Source: Fimbriimonadales bacterium
GTDB lineage: Bacteria; Armatimonadota; Fimbriimonadia; Fimbriimonadales; GBS-DC
DNA: 64,000 nt
Assembly: GCA_025998675.1 (NCBI GenBank)
Contig: AP024673.1
Span: 1,763,221-1,827,220 of the forward strand
Reading direction: 5' to 3'
Within the stretch, counting starts at the first letter, position 1. Every line of letters starts with the position of its first letter. The notes beneath the pieces were generated by a model that did no database searches, was not told where the DNA came from, and worked only from the letters and a program-made list of their open reading frames with translations. The translations under genes and the position numbers were made by a program. Shown piece by piece: positions 17,021 through 26,612 of this stretch.

Positions 17021-17161
17021 ATGCGAAACTATGCACTCTGGCTCCTCTGGCTGACGGCGATACTCGCGCTGTATGCGGCGATACAGGCGCGCACGCCGCC
17101 CGCGTCCGAACCCGACGCCTGCAAATCTTACATCTACTGGGAGTCGCCCCTGCTGAAGTAG
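17021..17161 (+). CDS. Small single-span membrane protein (46 aa)
   Basis: ATG 17021 opens a 46-codon frame: MRNYALWLLWLTAILALYAA is a probable membrane helix or signal anchor, followed by a short polar tail with one Cys and ending SPLLK. It abuts the stop of the convergent transporter gene (17162) exactly. I see no family signature and no strong Shine-Dalgarno, so coding status is only moderately supported. Confidence 0.45.
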   Translation: MRNYALWLLWLTAILALYAAIQARTPPASEPDACKSYIYWESPLLK

Positions 17162-17875
17162 CTACTCCCACACGAGGAACGGGTTGAACTTCGTGTCGGT
17201 GTCGTACACATCGACGCCTTCGCGCGCCTTGAGGAAGCCGACGACCAGATAGGTAAGCGGCGTCGCGAGCGCTTCGTAGAGCGTCTTCGCGCCCCACTCA
17301 ATCAGGCTAATCTTGACCAGCTCGGCGGTGGGATAGACCCCTGCGAAGGCGACCGCTGTGAAAATCGCCGTATCGAACAGCTGGGCAATCATCGTGGAGC
17401 TGATGGTGCGCGTCCAGAGCCAGCGCCCCTGCGTGGCGATTTTGAGCTTTGCCAGCACGAACGAGTTGGTGAACTCGCCCACAAGATAGGCAATCACCGA
17501 GGCGAGCATCAGGCGCGGCGCAACGCCCAGCACCGTCGCAAACGCCTGCTGATGCTCGTAGAACGGCGCGGGAGGCATCGCAATCGCCGCGCTGATAATC
17601 AGCACCACCAGCAGGTTGCACGCGAACCCGATCCAGATGACCAGCCGTGCGCGACGGTAGCCATACACCTCCGTCAGCACATCGCCGATGATGTAGCTCA
17701 CGGGGAAAATCACAATCGCCGACGACAGCACCAGCCCGCCCACGCTGATAATCTTCGCCGCGATGATGTTCGATACCAGCAGGCTGGTCAAAAACAGCGC
17801 GACCACCATCACAAACCAGATGGAATAGCCGCGCTCTACCGAACCCGACAGCGAAACCTTTGGCAACGGACGCAC
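17162..17875 (-). CDS. yhhQ: Queuosine precursor transporter (YhhQ/VUT family)
   Basis: A 237-residue protein with six or so hydrophobic segments and the family motifs ALFLTSLLVSNIIAAKI, FPVSYIIGDVLTEVYGYR and YLVGEFTNSFVLAKLK. Members import queuine or preQ precursors for tRNA modification. GTG 17875 follows a perfect TATAAT by six bases (17882-17887), predicting a leaderless message. Divergent from the ABC ATPase gene with only 62 bases between starts. Confidence 0.88.
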   Translation of the reverse strand: MRPLPKVSLSGSVERGYSIWFVMVVALFLTSLLVSNIIAAKIISVGGLVLSSAIVIFPVSYIIGDVLTEVYGYRRARLVIWIGFACNLLVVLIISAAIAMPPAPFYEHQQAFATVLGVAPRLMLASVIAYLVGEFTNSFVLAKLKIATQGRWLWTRTISSTMIAQLFDTAIFTAVAFAGVYPTAELVKISLIEWGAKTLYEALATPLTYLVVGFLKAREGVDVYDTDTKFNPFLVWE

Positions 17876-17881
17876 GCGCCA

Positions 17882-17887
17882 ATTATA
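17882..17887 (-). promoter_or_regulatory. Predicted -10 box of leaderless yhhQ
   Basis: TATAAT on the minus strand, then six bases (TGGCGC), then GTG. This is one of the clearest examples of the leaderless pattern in the window. Confidence 0.6.
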
Positions 17888-17937
17888 CCGCGCGGTAGCA
17901 GGAATCGCCCGCAGGCGCGTCGAATCTACGCCCTACG

Positions 17938-18720
17938 ATGACGCAATCGCAACTGGAGACGCAGCCGACCGTGAGCGACGGCGCCGCCACGGAGTTCGTC
18001 GTGCGCGTGCGCGATGTGGTCAAGGAGTACCAGATGGGCAAACTGACCGTGCGCGCACTCGACGGCGTGAGCCTCGACATCTACCGCGGGGAGTACCTGT
18101 CGATTATGGGACCCTCCGGGTCGGGCAAAAGCACGCTGTTTAACATGATTGGCGGGCTGGACAAGCCGACCGCAGGCTCCGTGTTCATCGACGATGTGGA
18201 CATGGCGCAGCTCGACCCGCAGGAGCTGGCGTTTTTGCGCTGCCATCGGATTGGCTACATCTTTCAGACCTTCAACCTGATACCTGTGATGACCGCGCTG
18301 GAGAATGTGACGCTGCCGATGGTGTTCGCGGGTGTGAACGCCGACGAGGCGCGCGAGCGCGGCGTGGAGCTGCTCACGCTGGTCGGGCTGGGCGGACGCC
18401 TGCACCATAAACCCACCGAGCTGTCGGGCGGACAGCAGCAGCGCGTCGCCATCGCACGCTCGCTGGCGAACAACCCCTCCATCATCCTTGCCGATGAGCC
18501 AACAGGCAACCTTGACCTCAAAACGGGCAAGGAGATTATTGAGCTGCTCAAGCGGCTCAACAAGGAGCGCGGCGTGACGATTATTTCCGCCACGCACGAC
18601 CTCAAGATGCTCGACATCTCCGACCGAATCGTGTGGATACGCGACGGCAAGATCGAGCGTCTGGAGAAGCGCAGCGAACTCCAGCTCAAGGTCGGCGAGG
18701 TGGAAGGCGAAGCGGGCTGA
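17938..18720 (+). CDS. ABC transporter ATP-binding protein, LolD/MacB type
   Basis: A 260-residue ATPase with Walker A GPSGSGKST, Q-loop YIFQTFNLIP, signature LSGGQQQRVAIARS, Walker B IILADEPTGNLD and H-loop ATHD. The sequence is of the MacB/LolD/FtsE subclass, which works with FtsX-like permeases on lipoproteins, peptides or envelope remodelling. No permease is adjacent. An FtsX-like permease at 52194 could be a partner, but that is a guess. The stop overlaps the xerD start as TGATG. Confidence 0.9.
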   Translation: MTQSQLETQPTVSDGAATEFVVRVRDVVKEYQMGKLTVRALDGVSLDIYRGEYLSIMGPSGSGKSTLFNMIGGLDKPTAGSVFIDDVDMAQLDPQELAFLRCHRIGYIFQTFNLIPVMTALENVTLPMVFAGVNADEARERGVELLTLVGLGGRLHHKPTELSGGQQQRVAIARSLANNPSIILADEPTGNLDLKTGKEIIELLKRLNKERGVTIISATHDLKMLDISDRIVWIRDGKIERLEKRSELQLKVGEVEGEAG

Positions 18721-19610
18721 TGGACGCCTATATCGACGGGTTTCTACACTATCTGGCGCAGGAGCGGCAGGTCTCGCCCCACACCCTGAACGCCTACGCC
18801 GTCGACCTGCGCCAGTTTTGCGACTACCTGCGGCAGGCGGAGCGCACCGACCCTGCCGTGTGGGACGCGACGCTCTGGGATGGGTTTCTTCACTACCTGC
18901 GCCGCCGTTCGATGAGCGAGTCGAGCATCGCGCGCAAGCTCAGCGCGGCGCGGGCGTTCCTGAAGCACCTCTATCGGCGCGGCGTGCTGGATCAGGAGCC
19001 GCCCGACGCGCTGGAGGCGCCCCGCGTGCATCGCGCCCTGCCCACCACGCTCACCCCCCACGAACTGCGCCGCCTGCTGCTCCAGCCGCCACTGGACACC
19101 CCGCACGGACTGCGCGACCGCACGATGCTGGAGATGATGTATACCACAGGCATGCGCGTCTCGGAGCTGCTGGGGCTGACTCTGGAGCAGCTGAAACTCA
19201 GCGAGGGGCTGGCGCGTGTAGAGGGCAAGCGCGGACGCGAACGCTGGCTGCCCCTCACCGACGGCGCGGTCTACTGGCTGCAGCGCTACCTCAGCGAGGC
19301 GCGCCCCAAACTTGTCCGCGCCAAACGCCCCTGCAACACGCTCTTTCTGAACGACCGCGGCGCGCCGCTCAGCCGAATCGCCTTCTGGGGCAAACTCAAG
19401 GAATACGCCGCCTGCGCGGGAATCGAGAAAAACATCTCGCCGCACACCCTGCGCCATTCGTTCGCCGTGCATCTGCTCAGTGGCGGGGCAGACCTGCGCG
19501 CCGTGCAGGAACTGCTCGGACACGAGGACATCAGCACCACCCAGATTTACACGCAGGTCAGCCTCGACCGCCTCAAAGAGGTCTACAAAAAGTCGCATCC
19601 GCGGGGTTGA
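18720..19610 (+). CDS. xerD: Tyrosine recombinase XerC/XerD
   Basis: A 296-residue site-specific recombinase. The N-terminal SAM-like core-binding domain starts DAYIDGFLHYLAQERQVS. The catalytic domain shows the R-K-H-R-H-Y set: TGMRVSELLGL, GKRGRERWLPL, SPHTLRHSFAVHLL, LGHEDISTTQIYTQVS. Length and N-terminus match chromosome-dimer-resolving Xer proteins rather than phage integrases. The start overlaps the ABC ATPase stop. XerC versus XerD cannot be settled by eye; I favour XerD. Confidence 0.9.
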   Translation: MDAYIDGFLHYLAQERQVSPHTLNAYAVDLRQFCDYLRQAERTDPAVWDATLWDGFLHYLRRRSMSESSIARKLSAARAFLKHLYRRGVLDQEPPDALEAPRVHRALPTTLTPHELRRLLLQPPLDTPHGLRDRTMLEMMYTTGMRVSELLGLTLEQLKLSEGLARVEGKRGRERWLPLTDGAVYWLQRYLSEARPKLVRAKRPCNTLFLNDRGAPLSRIAFWGKLKEYAACAGIEKNISPHTLRHSFAVHLLSGGADLRAVQELLGHEDISTTQIYTQVSLDRLKEVYKKSHPRG

Positions 19611-19622
19611 TTGTGCGCCCTC

Positions 19623-19788
19623 ATACCAAACGCGCAGTCATAATTCGTAAATCAGCGCTGTCTTTTGCCCTCACCCCCTTGTCCCCCTCTCCCGTCGTGC
19701 GGGAGAGGGGCTGGGGGTGAGGGCAAAACGCGCGTGGCTCTGGCTGTAGACGCACGGCAATTACGAAGTTTGACACGCGGATTGGTAT
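19623..19788. repeat. Dispersed inverted-end element, copy A (166 bp)
   Basis: The left end ATACCAAACGCGCAGTCATA and the right end (reading in to ATTGGTAT) are imperfect inverted repeats of about 28 bases. The core has a CCCTCACCCCC...GGGGGTGAGGG palindrome with GGGAGAGGGG. The same ends bound copies at 29019, 49993 and 54380. It sits directly before a VapC fragment that has lost its N-terminus. Confidence 0.75.
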
Positions 19789-19795
19789 TACTATT

Positions 19796-19987
19796 GTGCC
19801 CTTTGACAATCAGGCAGCCCATTTTGGTGTGAAGGTTCGAGCTGAGCTGGAACGCAAGGGGATGGCGATTGGCACGCTCGACACACTAATTGCGGGAGTT
19901 GCGCTCTCGCGCGGGCTAACGCTGGTGACCCACAATCGGGCAGAGTTTCAGCGCATTCCTGGGTTGTCAGTAGAGGATTGGTATTAG
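19796..19987 (+). pseudogene. Truncated VapC-like PIN-domain toxin
   Basis: The frame encodes about 63 residues matching the C-terminal half of VapC RNases: GMAIGTLDTLIAGVALS with a catalytic Asp, LVTHNRAEFQRIPGL and a VEDW end. The N-terminal half with the first catalytic Asp residues is absent. The break coincides with repeat copy A. No VapB antitoxin is visible upstream, so this is a relic. Confidence 0.8.
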
Positions 19988-20161
19988 ACAGCGCAGCACG
20001 CCAGCTCCAGTTGCTCTGTTGCAAAGATACCTGTTCCGTCCTCGACACAGCCCGTTTCGCCGAGTGAGGCGCGGCGACCGCGCTCCTACCCCTGCTTGAA
20101 TCTCCATTCTTTGCAATAGAGCAGCTTTCCCCCACTACTCTGGAGTACTGTTGCGATATAG

Positions 20162-20413
20162 TCAAAGTTCATCATGATAGGAGCGATGAGCCAGGTACGC
20201 AAACCCCAAACCCACGAAAAATAAAAATGCTGGCGCGGAAAACGCCACAAAGTGTGCTGGGTATTCTGCTTCACCTCCCCTATATCGAGCCCTTACCATG
20301 CCCTCTTCGTTCGCTTTACTAAAGGTATCAAGCGAGCTGATAGCCGCCACTATTGAGCCAATCGTAATCATTGCAGACAGTGTCATGGCGAGTATGTATT
20401 GTGCCTTGCTCAT
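20162..20413 (-). CDS. Small two-span membrane protein (83 aa)
   Basis: AGGAGG precedes ATG 20413 and a TACAAT box lies further upstream, so the frame is probably real. The product has an N-terminal helix (ILAMTLSAMITIGSIVAAIS) and a second near the end (FLFFVGLGFAYLA) flanking a short charged loop. No family recognised. Lies 56 bases downstream of another small membrane protein gene on the same strand. Confidence 0.6.
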   Translation of the reverse strand: MSKAQYILAMTLSAMITIGSIVAAISSLDTFSKANEEGMVRARYRGGEAEYPAHFVAFSAPAFLFFVGLGFAYLAHRSYHDEL

Positions 20414-20469
20414 AGCCGCCTCCTATCTACTGTATATTGTACCCCTCTTGTCTGTCCCCCTCGAGGGTA

Positions 20470-20757
20470 TCACTTGCGAAGCCAGCGACCGTGCTTCGCG
20501 CCGAACAACCCAAAACTAAAAAACAACAGAAACAAGAAAATTTTGAGAACAGATTCGAGTTTCTCGTCATTCAGAACCAGATCACTCTCTATCAGAGACA
20601 GGCAACCTGCTACGACGGATATTATCCCCAGCGACAGGTCGCCGATAGTTGTCTTCAGACTGGCGCTTTTGCCAAACACATGATGCACCTGCCACACAGC
20701 GAAGGGCGCAAACACTATGAGGAATATTCCGCCGCACACCAGTATCCAATCCGCCAT
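20470..20757 (-). CDS. Small three-span membrane protein (95 aa)
   Basis: Begins six bases after the trxB stop, so it is in the trxB operon. Hydrophobic segments near residues 3-22, 38-58 and 68-85 suggest three membrane helices. Ends with a basic KHGRWLRK. Base composition is richer in A/T than neighbours, hinting at recent acquisition or weak selection. Function unknown. Confidence 0.6.
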   Translation of the reverse strand: MADWILVCGGIFLIVFAPFAVWQVHHVFGKSASLKTTIGDLSLGIISVVAGCLSLIESDLVLNDEKLESVLKIFLFLLFFSFGLFGAKHGRWLRK

Positions 20758-20763
20758 GTCTTC

Positions 20764-21699
20764 TCAGTGGAACTTCGCTGCCAGCCAGCGCTCGGCGTCC
20801 AGCGCCGCCATACAGCCCGTGCCCGCCGCCGTGACCGCCTGCCGATAGACCTTGTCCATCACATCGCCGCAGGCAAACACGCCCTCGACGCTGGTGTAAG
20901 TGCCGTTGCGCGTGAGGATATAGCCCTGCTCGTCCATCTCCAGCACGCCCTGAAAAATCTGGGTGTTGGGCGTGTGCCCAATCGCGATGAATACGCCGTC
21001 GATGGGGAAGTCGTACTCTTCGTCGGTTTTGAGATTGTGCAGGCGCACGCCCGTGACCTTGCCCGCGTTCACATCGTGGATGTCGCGCACGACGGTACTC
21101 CAGATGAACTCGATTTTGGGGTTGCGGAAGGCGCGCTCCTGCATGATTTTGGAGGCGCGCAGCTCGTCGCGGCGATGCACGACATACACTTTTTCACAGT
21201 GGTTAGTCAGGTAGGTCGCTTCTTCCATCGCAGTGTCGCCGCCGCCGACGACAATCACGCGCTTGCCCCGGAAGAAGAACCCATCGCAGGTGGCGCATGC
21301 CGACACGCCTCTGCCCTGCAGCTTCGCCTCGCTTTCCAGCCCCAGCCATTTGGCGGACGCGCCCGTCGCGAGAATCACCGCGAGCGCGCGGTACTCCTTG
21401 CCCGCGTCGCTCCAGAGGCGGAACGGATGCCCGCTGAAGTCGACCTGCGTGATGGTTTCGTACACAATCCGCGTGTCGAAGCGCTCCGCCTGCTTGCGGA
21501 ACAGCTCCATCATCTCCGGTCCCTGAATGCCGTCGGGGAAGCCGGGGTAGTTCTCGACATCGGTAGTAATCATCAGTTGCCCGCCGGGCTGGATGCCCGC
21601 GAACAGCAGGGGCTGGAGGCTGGCGCGCGCGGCGTAAATCGCCGCCGTGTAGCCCGCAGGTCCCGAACCGACGATAATCAGCTTCTCTACGCCTTCCAT
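20764..21699 (-). CDS. trxB: Thioredoxin reductase
   Basis: An NADPH-dependent flavoprotein of 311 residues. Motifs: [15 protein letters not shown] (FAD-binding), [14 protein letters not shown], the redox-active CATC in [20 protein letters not shown] (NADPH-binding) and FACGDVMDK (FAD). The length is normal for bacterial low-molecular-weight TrxB. ATG 21699 is preceded by a TACACT box ten bases upstream. Divergent from xylB. Confidence 0.95.
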   Translation of the reverse strand: MEGVEKLIIVGSGPAGYTAAIYAARASLQPLLFAGIQPGGQLMITTDVENYPGFPDGIQGPEMMELFRKQAERFDTRIVYETITQVDFSGHPFRLWSDAGKEYRALAVILATGASAKWLGLESEAKLQGRGVSACATCDGFFFRGKRVIVVGGGDTAMEEATYLTNHCEKVYVVHRRDELRASKIMQERAFRNPKIEFIWSTVVRDIHDVNAGKVTGVRLHNLKTDEEYDFPIDGVFIAIGHTPNTQIFQGVLEMDEQGYILTRNGTYTSVEGVFACGDVMDKVYRQAVTAAGTGCMAALDAERWLAAKFH

Positions 21700-21763
21700 A
21701 TCGCCGTAGAGTGTACCCGAATCGGGCAGGAGAGCCTCGTGCGGGTGCGAATCGATTCGCGGT

Positions 21764-23239
21764 ATGTACCTGCTGGGCGTGGACATCGGCACTTCGGGCG
21801 TGAAGGCGCTGCTGATGGACGAATCGGGCGCGGTGGTCGCCAGCGCGGGCGAGTCGTACCCACTGTATACGCCGCAGCCGCTATGGGCAGAGCAGGAGCC
21901 CGACGACTGGTGGCGGGCGACCTGCACGGCGATTCGGCGGCTGCTTGCCGATTCGGGCGTTGCGGCGGTGCAGGTGCGCGGCGTGGGGCTGAGCGGGCAG
22001 ATGCACGGGTCGGTCTTTCTGGACGAGCGCGGCGAGTCGATACGCCCCGCGCTGCTGTGGTGCGACCAGCGCACGGCGGACGAGTGTGCGTGGATGACCG
22101 AGCGCGTCGGCGAGCAGGTGGTGCTGCAGACGACGCTCAACCCCGTGCTGACGGGCTTTCAGGCGGGCAAGATCCTCTGGCTGCGCCGCCACGAACCCAC
22201 CAACTATGCCCGCGTGCGACAGGTGCTGCTGCCGAAAGATTTCATTCGCTATCGGCTCACGGGCGAGTCGGCGACGGAGGTTTCGGATGCGTCGGGCACG
22301 GCGCTGTTCGATGTGCCGCGTCGCGACTGGGCGTATGCGATGATGGACACGCTGGAGCTGCCGCGTGAATGGTTCCCGAAGGTGTACGAGTCGCCTGAGA
22401 TTACGGGGCGCATCACGGCGCAGGCAGCGCAGGCGACAGGGCTGGCGGAGGGCACGCCTGTGGTGGGCGGCGCAGGCGATCAGGCGGCGGGGGCGGTCGG
22501 CGTCGGCGTCGTGCAGGCGGGGCGTGCATCGGTCTCCATCGGCACCAGCGGCGTCGTGTTCGCGCATCTGGAGCAGCCGCAGGTGGATTCGCAGTACCGC
22601 ACGCACACCTTCTGCCATGCCGCGCCGGGCGCGTGGCATGTGATGGGCGTGATGCTGATGGCGGGCGGCGCGTTGCAGTGGTATCGCGAGACCTTCGCGC
22701 CCGATGTGGCGTTCGACGCGCTGGTTGGCGAAGCCGAGTCGGTTCCTGCAGGCGCGGAGGGGCTGCTGTTTGCGCCGTATCTGTCGGGCGAGCGCACGCC
22801 GTACCCGGACCCGCAGGCGCGCGGCGCGTTCGTCGGGCTGACGCTGGCGCACACGCGCGCCCATTGTACGCGCGCCGTACTGGAGGGCGTCGCGTGCGGG
22901 CTGCGCGACTCGCTGGAGATTCTGCGCGGGATGGGCGTTCCGCTGCAGGAGCTGCGCCTGACGGGCGGCGGCGCGAAAAGCCCCCTCTGGCGCAGGATAC
23001 TCGCCAGCGTGTTCGGGCAAACCGTGCATACCCTGCAGGCGGAAGAGGGTCCCGCCTACGGCGTCGCGCTGCTGGCAGGGGTGGGCGTCGGCGTGTGGGA
23101 CTCCGTGCCCGAAGCGTGCGCCGCGACCGTGCAACTGGCAGGCACAACCGCGCCTGATTCCGAAGCGCAGCGTGTATACGACGCGCTCTACCCCCGCTAT
23201 CGCCAGCTCTACCCTGCGCTCAAACAATTCTGGGGATAA
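21764..23239 (+). CDS. xylB: Xylulokinase
   Basis: A 491-residue FGGY kinase: [15 protein letters not shown] at the N-terminus, [15 protein letters not shown] (typical of xylulokinases), [14 protein letters not shown] and [11 protein letters not shown]. It also has the C-terminal [15 protein letters not shown]. It phosphorylates D-xylulose for the pentose phosphate pathway. No xylose isomerase or transporter is adjacent, so the sugar supply is unclear. Gene symbol assigned from motifs; other pentulose kinases of the family remain possible. Confidence 0.9.
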   Translation: MYLLGVDIGTSGVKALLMDESGAVVASAGESYPLYTPQPLWAEQEPDDWWRATCTAIRRLLADSGVAAVQVRGVGLSGQMHGSVFLDERGESIRPALLWCDQRTADECAWMTERVGEQVVLQTTLNPVLTGFQAGKILWLRRHEPTNYARVRQVLLPKDFIRYRLTGESATEVSDASGTALFDVPRRDWAYAMMDTLELPREWFPKVYESPEITGRITAQAAQATGLAEGTPVVGGAGDQAAGAVGVGVVQAGRASVSIGTSGVVFAHLEQPQVDSQYRTHTFCHAAPGAWHVMGVMLMAGGALQWYRETFAPDVAFDALVGEAESVPAGAEGLLFAPYLSGERTPYPDPQARGAFVGLTLAHTRAHCTRAVLEGVACGLRDSLEILRGMGVPLQELRLTGGGAKSPLWRRILASVFGQTVHTLQAEEGPAYGVALLAGVGVGVWDSVPEACAATVQLAGTTAPDSEAQRVYDALYPRYRQLYPALKQFWG

Positions 23240-23246
23240 AAGTGGG

Positions 23247-23330
23247 GTGGGGGCAACAAGCACGCATCTGCAGATGTGCGTGAGGCAAGTACGAAGTCTG
23301 ATTTGCGAAGCGCAATCAGGCGCGCACGGT
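23247..23330. repeat. Degenerate right half of the dispersed element, copy E
   Basis: The stretch GCAACAAGCACGC-TCTGCAG and the following AGTACGAAGTCTGATT parallel the right half of copy C at about 50081-50147. The terminal ATTGGTAT is not preserved. It lies between xylB and the uracil-DNA glycosylase gene. Confidence 0.5.
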
Positions 23331-23352
23331 TCAGGTATCCTTTCGCCTGAGC

Positions 23353-24105
23353 ATGAGGCATGAGACAGCGCACGAATCGCCAGCCAGCGCGCCCCCCTCT
23401 GACTGGGACGTGCTGAACGCGCAGATAGTCGCCTGCACCCAGTGCCCACGGCTGGTCGAATACCGCACGCAGATTGCCCAGCGCAAGCGCGCCAGCTTTC
23501 GCGACTGGGACTATTGGGGCAAGCCCGTGCCGAATTTTGGTGAGCCGACCGCGCGCCTGCTGATTGTCGGGCTTGCGCCCGCCGCGCATGGGGGCAACCG
23601 CACCGGACGCATCTTCACGGGCGACGCTTCGGGCGATTTCCTGTTCGACGCGCTCTATCGCACGGGATTTTGCAACCAGCCGACCTCGACAAATCGCGAC
23701 GACGGACTGCAGTTGTACGATGTCGCCATTACCGCCGCTGTTCACTGTGCGCCGCCCGACAACAAACCCACGCCCGATGAGCAGCGCGCCTGTTTCCCCT
23801 ACCTGCAGGCGACCTATCGGCAAATGCCGAACCTGCGCGGACTGCTCGCGCTCGGACAGATGGCGTTTAACGCCTGCGTGCGCCTCGCGCGTGAAGAGGG
23901 GCTACTGCCTGACAGCACGCGCCTCGAATTTCGGCACGGTGCGTTTTATCCGCTCGCGGACGGGCGCTTTCTGGCGGCGAGCTATCACCCCAGCGCGCGC
24001 AACACCTACACGAAACTACTCACTATGCCAATGATGACCGACCTGCTGCTGCAGGCGCGCGCCCGGCTGGATTCTACCGCAACGCCAGCCGATTCTGAGG
24101 CTTGA
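23353..24105 (+). CDS. Family 5 uracil-DNA glycosylase (UDGb)
   Basis: Removes uracil and related damaged bases from DNA. The 250-residue protein has CTQCPRLVEYR (iron-sulfur ligand region) and GLAPAAHGGNRTGRIFTGD, which is the UDGb active-site motif and lacks the Asp of families 1/4. It ends with ASYHPSARNTYT, the second motif. Family 5 enzymes are common in thermophiles. A TATCCT box lies 12 bases before the ATG. The 3' end overlaps the convergent glycosidase gene by 32 bases. Confidence 0.92.
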   Translation: MRHETAHESPASAPPSDWDVLNAQIVACTQCPRLVEYRTQIAQRKRASFRDWDYWGKPVPNFGEPTARLLIVGLAPAAHGGNRTGRIFTGDASGDFLFDALYRTGFCNQPTSTNRDDGLQLYDVAITAAVHCAPPDNKPTPDEQRACFPYLQATYRQMPNLRGLLALGQMAFNACVRLAREEGLLPDSTRLEFRHGAFYPLADGRFLAASYHPSARNTYTKLLTMPMMTDLLLQARARLDSTATPADSEA

Positions 24106-24907
24106 GCCGCGCAATACGGTTCTCGTAGACCGTGCGGTCTTCGTAGACCACCAGCAGGTTCGTGAGCCTGCGTTTGGGCAGCACTTTCACCTGACGGCGG
24201 TAGTAGAGACTTGTGGAGCCGCCGCCATCGAGCGCAATCGCGTCGGTCGCGCCCAGCGCGCGCATCACCCGCGCCAGCTGGCGCAGGCTAATCGGGCGCT
24301 CCACCACGACCAGCAACAGCTTGTTGTGTTTCGTGACTCCGACCGCCACGCGCTTGCCCCGCGCGTACACGCGCTTATCGCGGAACCCCTCGCCCGGGGG
24401 ATAGAGAGCGACCTGCCCATTCTGCAGCAGGCGCGGCCCCGCGCCCAGCACCAGCTGGTAGTTGCGCCAGTCATGCTGGCGGTGCAACTTCTGGCGAATG
24501 AAGCGCACCTGATTGTCGTAAGTGATGCACAGCGCCGTACCCACCCCACCGAAATGCACGCGCTCGCCCTCAATCACGATGTCGCCCACCGGGAGCTTGC
24601 TCGTAGTGCTGAAGTAGGTTCCCGTGACGGCAGCAGTCGGCTTCGACCGCGCGAGCAGCTGCCAGATCGATTCGTCCCTGCCGAGCCGCCGCGCCGTGAC
24701 GACCCCCACCCGCACCTGCGGATTATTCAAATCGGCGACCACATAGCGCACGGGAATCCCGTTCACCCGGCGATACAGCAGTTGCACGGAGTTGCCCGTC
24801 GCCTGTTTGGACGGCGCAGCGGCATGCGCAGAAAATGCAGGTTCTTGCCAGCATCCCTGATAGAGCAGCGACCCCAGAAGGCTGAGAAGCAGTATCGTCA
24901 ATCGCAC
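24074..24907 (-). CDS. Phosphodiester glycosidase (NAGPA) domain protein, exported
   Basis: The 277-residue product begins with a signal-like hydrophobic stretch ending LLYQGC, a plausible lipobox. The body is a NAGPA domain with AVTGTYFSTTSKLPVGD, VLGAGPRLLQNGQ and ATDAIALDGGGSTSLYYR, the characteristic GGGSTS. Relatives cleave GlcNAc phosphodiesters or are found with exopolysaccharide and spore wall genes. GTG start assigned by the signal peptide. Substrate unknown. Confidence 0.8.
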   Translation of the reverse strand: MRLTILLLSLLGSLLYQGCWQEPAFSAHAAAPSKQATGNSVQLLYRRVNGIPVRYVVADLNNPQVRVGVVTARRLGRDESIWQLLARSKPTAAVTGTYFSTTSKLPVGDIVIEGERVHFGGVGTALCITYDNQVRFIRQKLHRQHDWRNYQLVLGAGPRLLQNGQVALYPPGEGFRDKRVYARGKRVAVGVTKHNKLLLVVVERPISLRQLARVMRALGATDAIALDGGGSTSLYYRRQVKVLPKRRLTNLLVVYEDRTVYENRIARLKPQNRLALR

Positions 24908-25082
24908 CAGATTTCACCTACCCGATTAGACCGTGTGGGGCGTCGTGTGGTTGCGGCGCTCCCCTACTCCTATATACGCATTTGTGCGCGATTTCCTACC
25001 TGTGAATTCGGCGAGGTTTGGCGTTTTGGGTATACTGAGAGCGTATCTTAACGATGTTTTTACCGACTATGGAGGCAACCCT

Positions 25083-26561
25083 ATGGCATACCGCGACTTT
25101 CAGGACTTTCTGCTGCGCCTGGAGCAAGAGGGCGAGCTGAAGCGCATCCGCTATCCGTTAGACCCCTATCTGGAGATTACCGAGGTCGCCGACCGCGTGA
25201 TGAAGTCGGGCGGACCGGGACTGCTGATTGAACGCCCCAAAGGCTACGATATTGCCGTCGCCATCAACACGATGGGTTCGAAGCGGCGCATGAGTCTCGC
25301 GCTGGGCGTGGACGACTACGAGACCATCGCGCATGAAATCGACGCGCTGACCAAGCCGGAGCTGCCGCAAATGGAAGGCGGGCTGCTGGGCAAACTGCGC
25401 GCCCTGCCCGAAGTGATGCCCCAGCTGGGCAGGCTGCTGCAGGTCGCCCGAAGCGTGCCCCCGACCACCGTCAAAGAGGGCGTCTCGCAGGAGGTGGTCA
25501 AAACAGGCGACCAGGTAGACCTGTTCGAGTTTCCCATCCTGCACTGCTGGCCGCAGGACGGCGGGCGGTACATCACGCTGCCGCTGGTGTTCACGCACGA
25601 CCCCAACACGGGCAAGCGCAATGTGGGCATGTACCGTATTCAGGTGCTGGACAAGCGCACCACAGGCATGCACTGGCAGATTCACAAAGTGGGCGCGGAG
25701 CATTACCAGCACGCTGAGAAGCAGGGCGAGCCGATTCAGGTCGCAGTGGTGCTGGGCGACGACCCGGCGCTGACCTTCAGCGCGATTGCGCCCCTGCCCC
25801 CCGCCATCGACGAGCTGATGTTCGCGGGCTTCCTGCGCAAAAAGCCCGTCGAGCTGGTGCCCGCAAAGACCGTCGACATCAAAGTGCCCGCTAACGCCGA
25901 AATCGTGATCGAGGGCTACATCAACCCCGGCGAACGCTGTCTGGAAGGTCCCTTTGGCGACCACACGGGCTACTACAGCCTCGCCGACTACTACCCCGTG
26001 TTCCATGTCACGGCGATTACGCACCGCGCCAAGCCCGTCTACCCTGCCACCATCGTGGGCATCCCGCCGATGGAAGACGGCTGGATGGGCAAGGCGGTTG
26101 AGAGGCTCTTCCTGCCGCTGGTGCGCCTGACCGTGCCCGAAATCGTCGATATGAACCTGCCCGTGGAGGGCGTGTTCCATAACTTCTGCTTCGTGAGCAT
26201 CCGCAAGCGCTACCCCGGGCATGCGTTCAAGGTGATGAACGCCATCTGGGGGCTGGGACAGCTGATGTTCAGCAAGTTCATCGTGGTGTTCGACGCCGAT
26301 GTGAATGTGCATGATCTGGGCGAGGTCATCTGGCGGCTCGGCGCGAATGTCGACCCCGAACGCGACACGCTGATTGTCAAGGGTCCCGTCGATGTGCTGG
26401 ACCACGCCAGTCCCTATGTCGGCTACGGCAGCAAAATCGGGTTCGACGCGACCACTAAATGGAAGGAAGAGGGCTTCACGCGCGAGTGGCCCGATGTGAT
26501 TCGGATGGCGCCTGAAGTGAAAGCCAGAATCGACGCCATCTGGGACGAGCTGGGACTGTAA
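25083..26561 (+). CDS. UbiD-family (prenylated-FMN) decarboxylase
   Basis: The 492-residue protein has the UbiD architecture: MAYRDFQDFLLRLEQEGELKRI, VGMYRIQVLDKRTTGMHWQI (prFMN/metal region), GEPIQVAVVLGDDPALTFS and GPFGDHTGYYS with the catalytic Glu/Asp network. Members decarboxylate aromatic or prenyl-aromatic acids in quinone synthesis. A menaquinone (futalosine route) or ubiquinone-like role is likely but not proven. No UbiX partner is adjacent. TATACT at 25031-25036 and GGAGG at 25071 mark a conventional leader and fix the start. Confidence 0.88.
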   Translation: MAYRDFQDFLLRLEQEGELKRIRYPLDPYLEITEVADRVMKSGGPGLLIERPKGYDIAVAINTMGSKRRMSLALGVDDYETIAHEIDALTKPELPQMEGGLLGKLRALPEVMPQLGRLLQVARSVPPTTVKEGVSQEVVKTGDQVDLFEFPILHCWPQDGGRYITLPLVFTHDPNTGKRNVGMYRIQVLDKRTTGMHWQIHKVGAEHYQHAEKQGEPIQVAVVLGDDPALTFSAIAPLPPAIDELMFAGFLRKKPVELVPAKTVDIKVPANAEIVIEGYINPGERCLEGPFGDHTGYYSLADYYPVFHVTAITHRAKPVYPATIVGIPPMEDGWMGKAVERLFLPLVRLTVPEIVDMNLPVEGVFHNFCFVSIRKRYPGHAFKVMNAIWGLGQLMFSKFIVVFDADVNVHDLGEVIWRLGANVDPERDTLIVKGPVDVLDHASPYVGYGSKIGFDATTKWKEEGFTREWPDVIRMAPEVKARIDAIWDELGL

Positions 26562-26612
26562 TCGTTTGCATGGCGCGTCCAGATTGGTGTATAATCCTGC
26601 TGGAGGCGCGCC

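Noticed and set aside
18720-19610. A mobile-element integrase at xerD
   Set aside because: Length, N-terminal SAM-like domain and coupling to an ABC ATPase fit a core Xer recombinase. No attachment repeats or cargo are adjacent.
20437-22368. A 643-codon plus-strand frame across the trxB region
   Set aside because: It lies antisense to trxB and runs out of frame into xylB. Composition is typical of shadow frames and no domain is visible.
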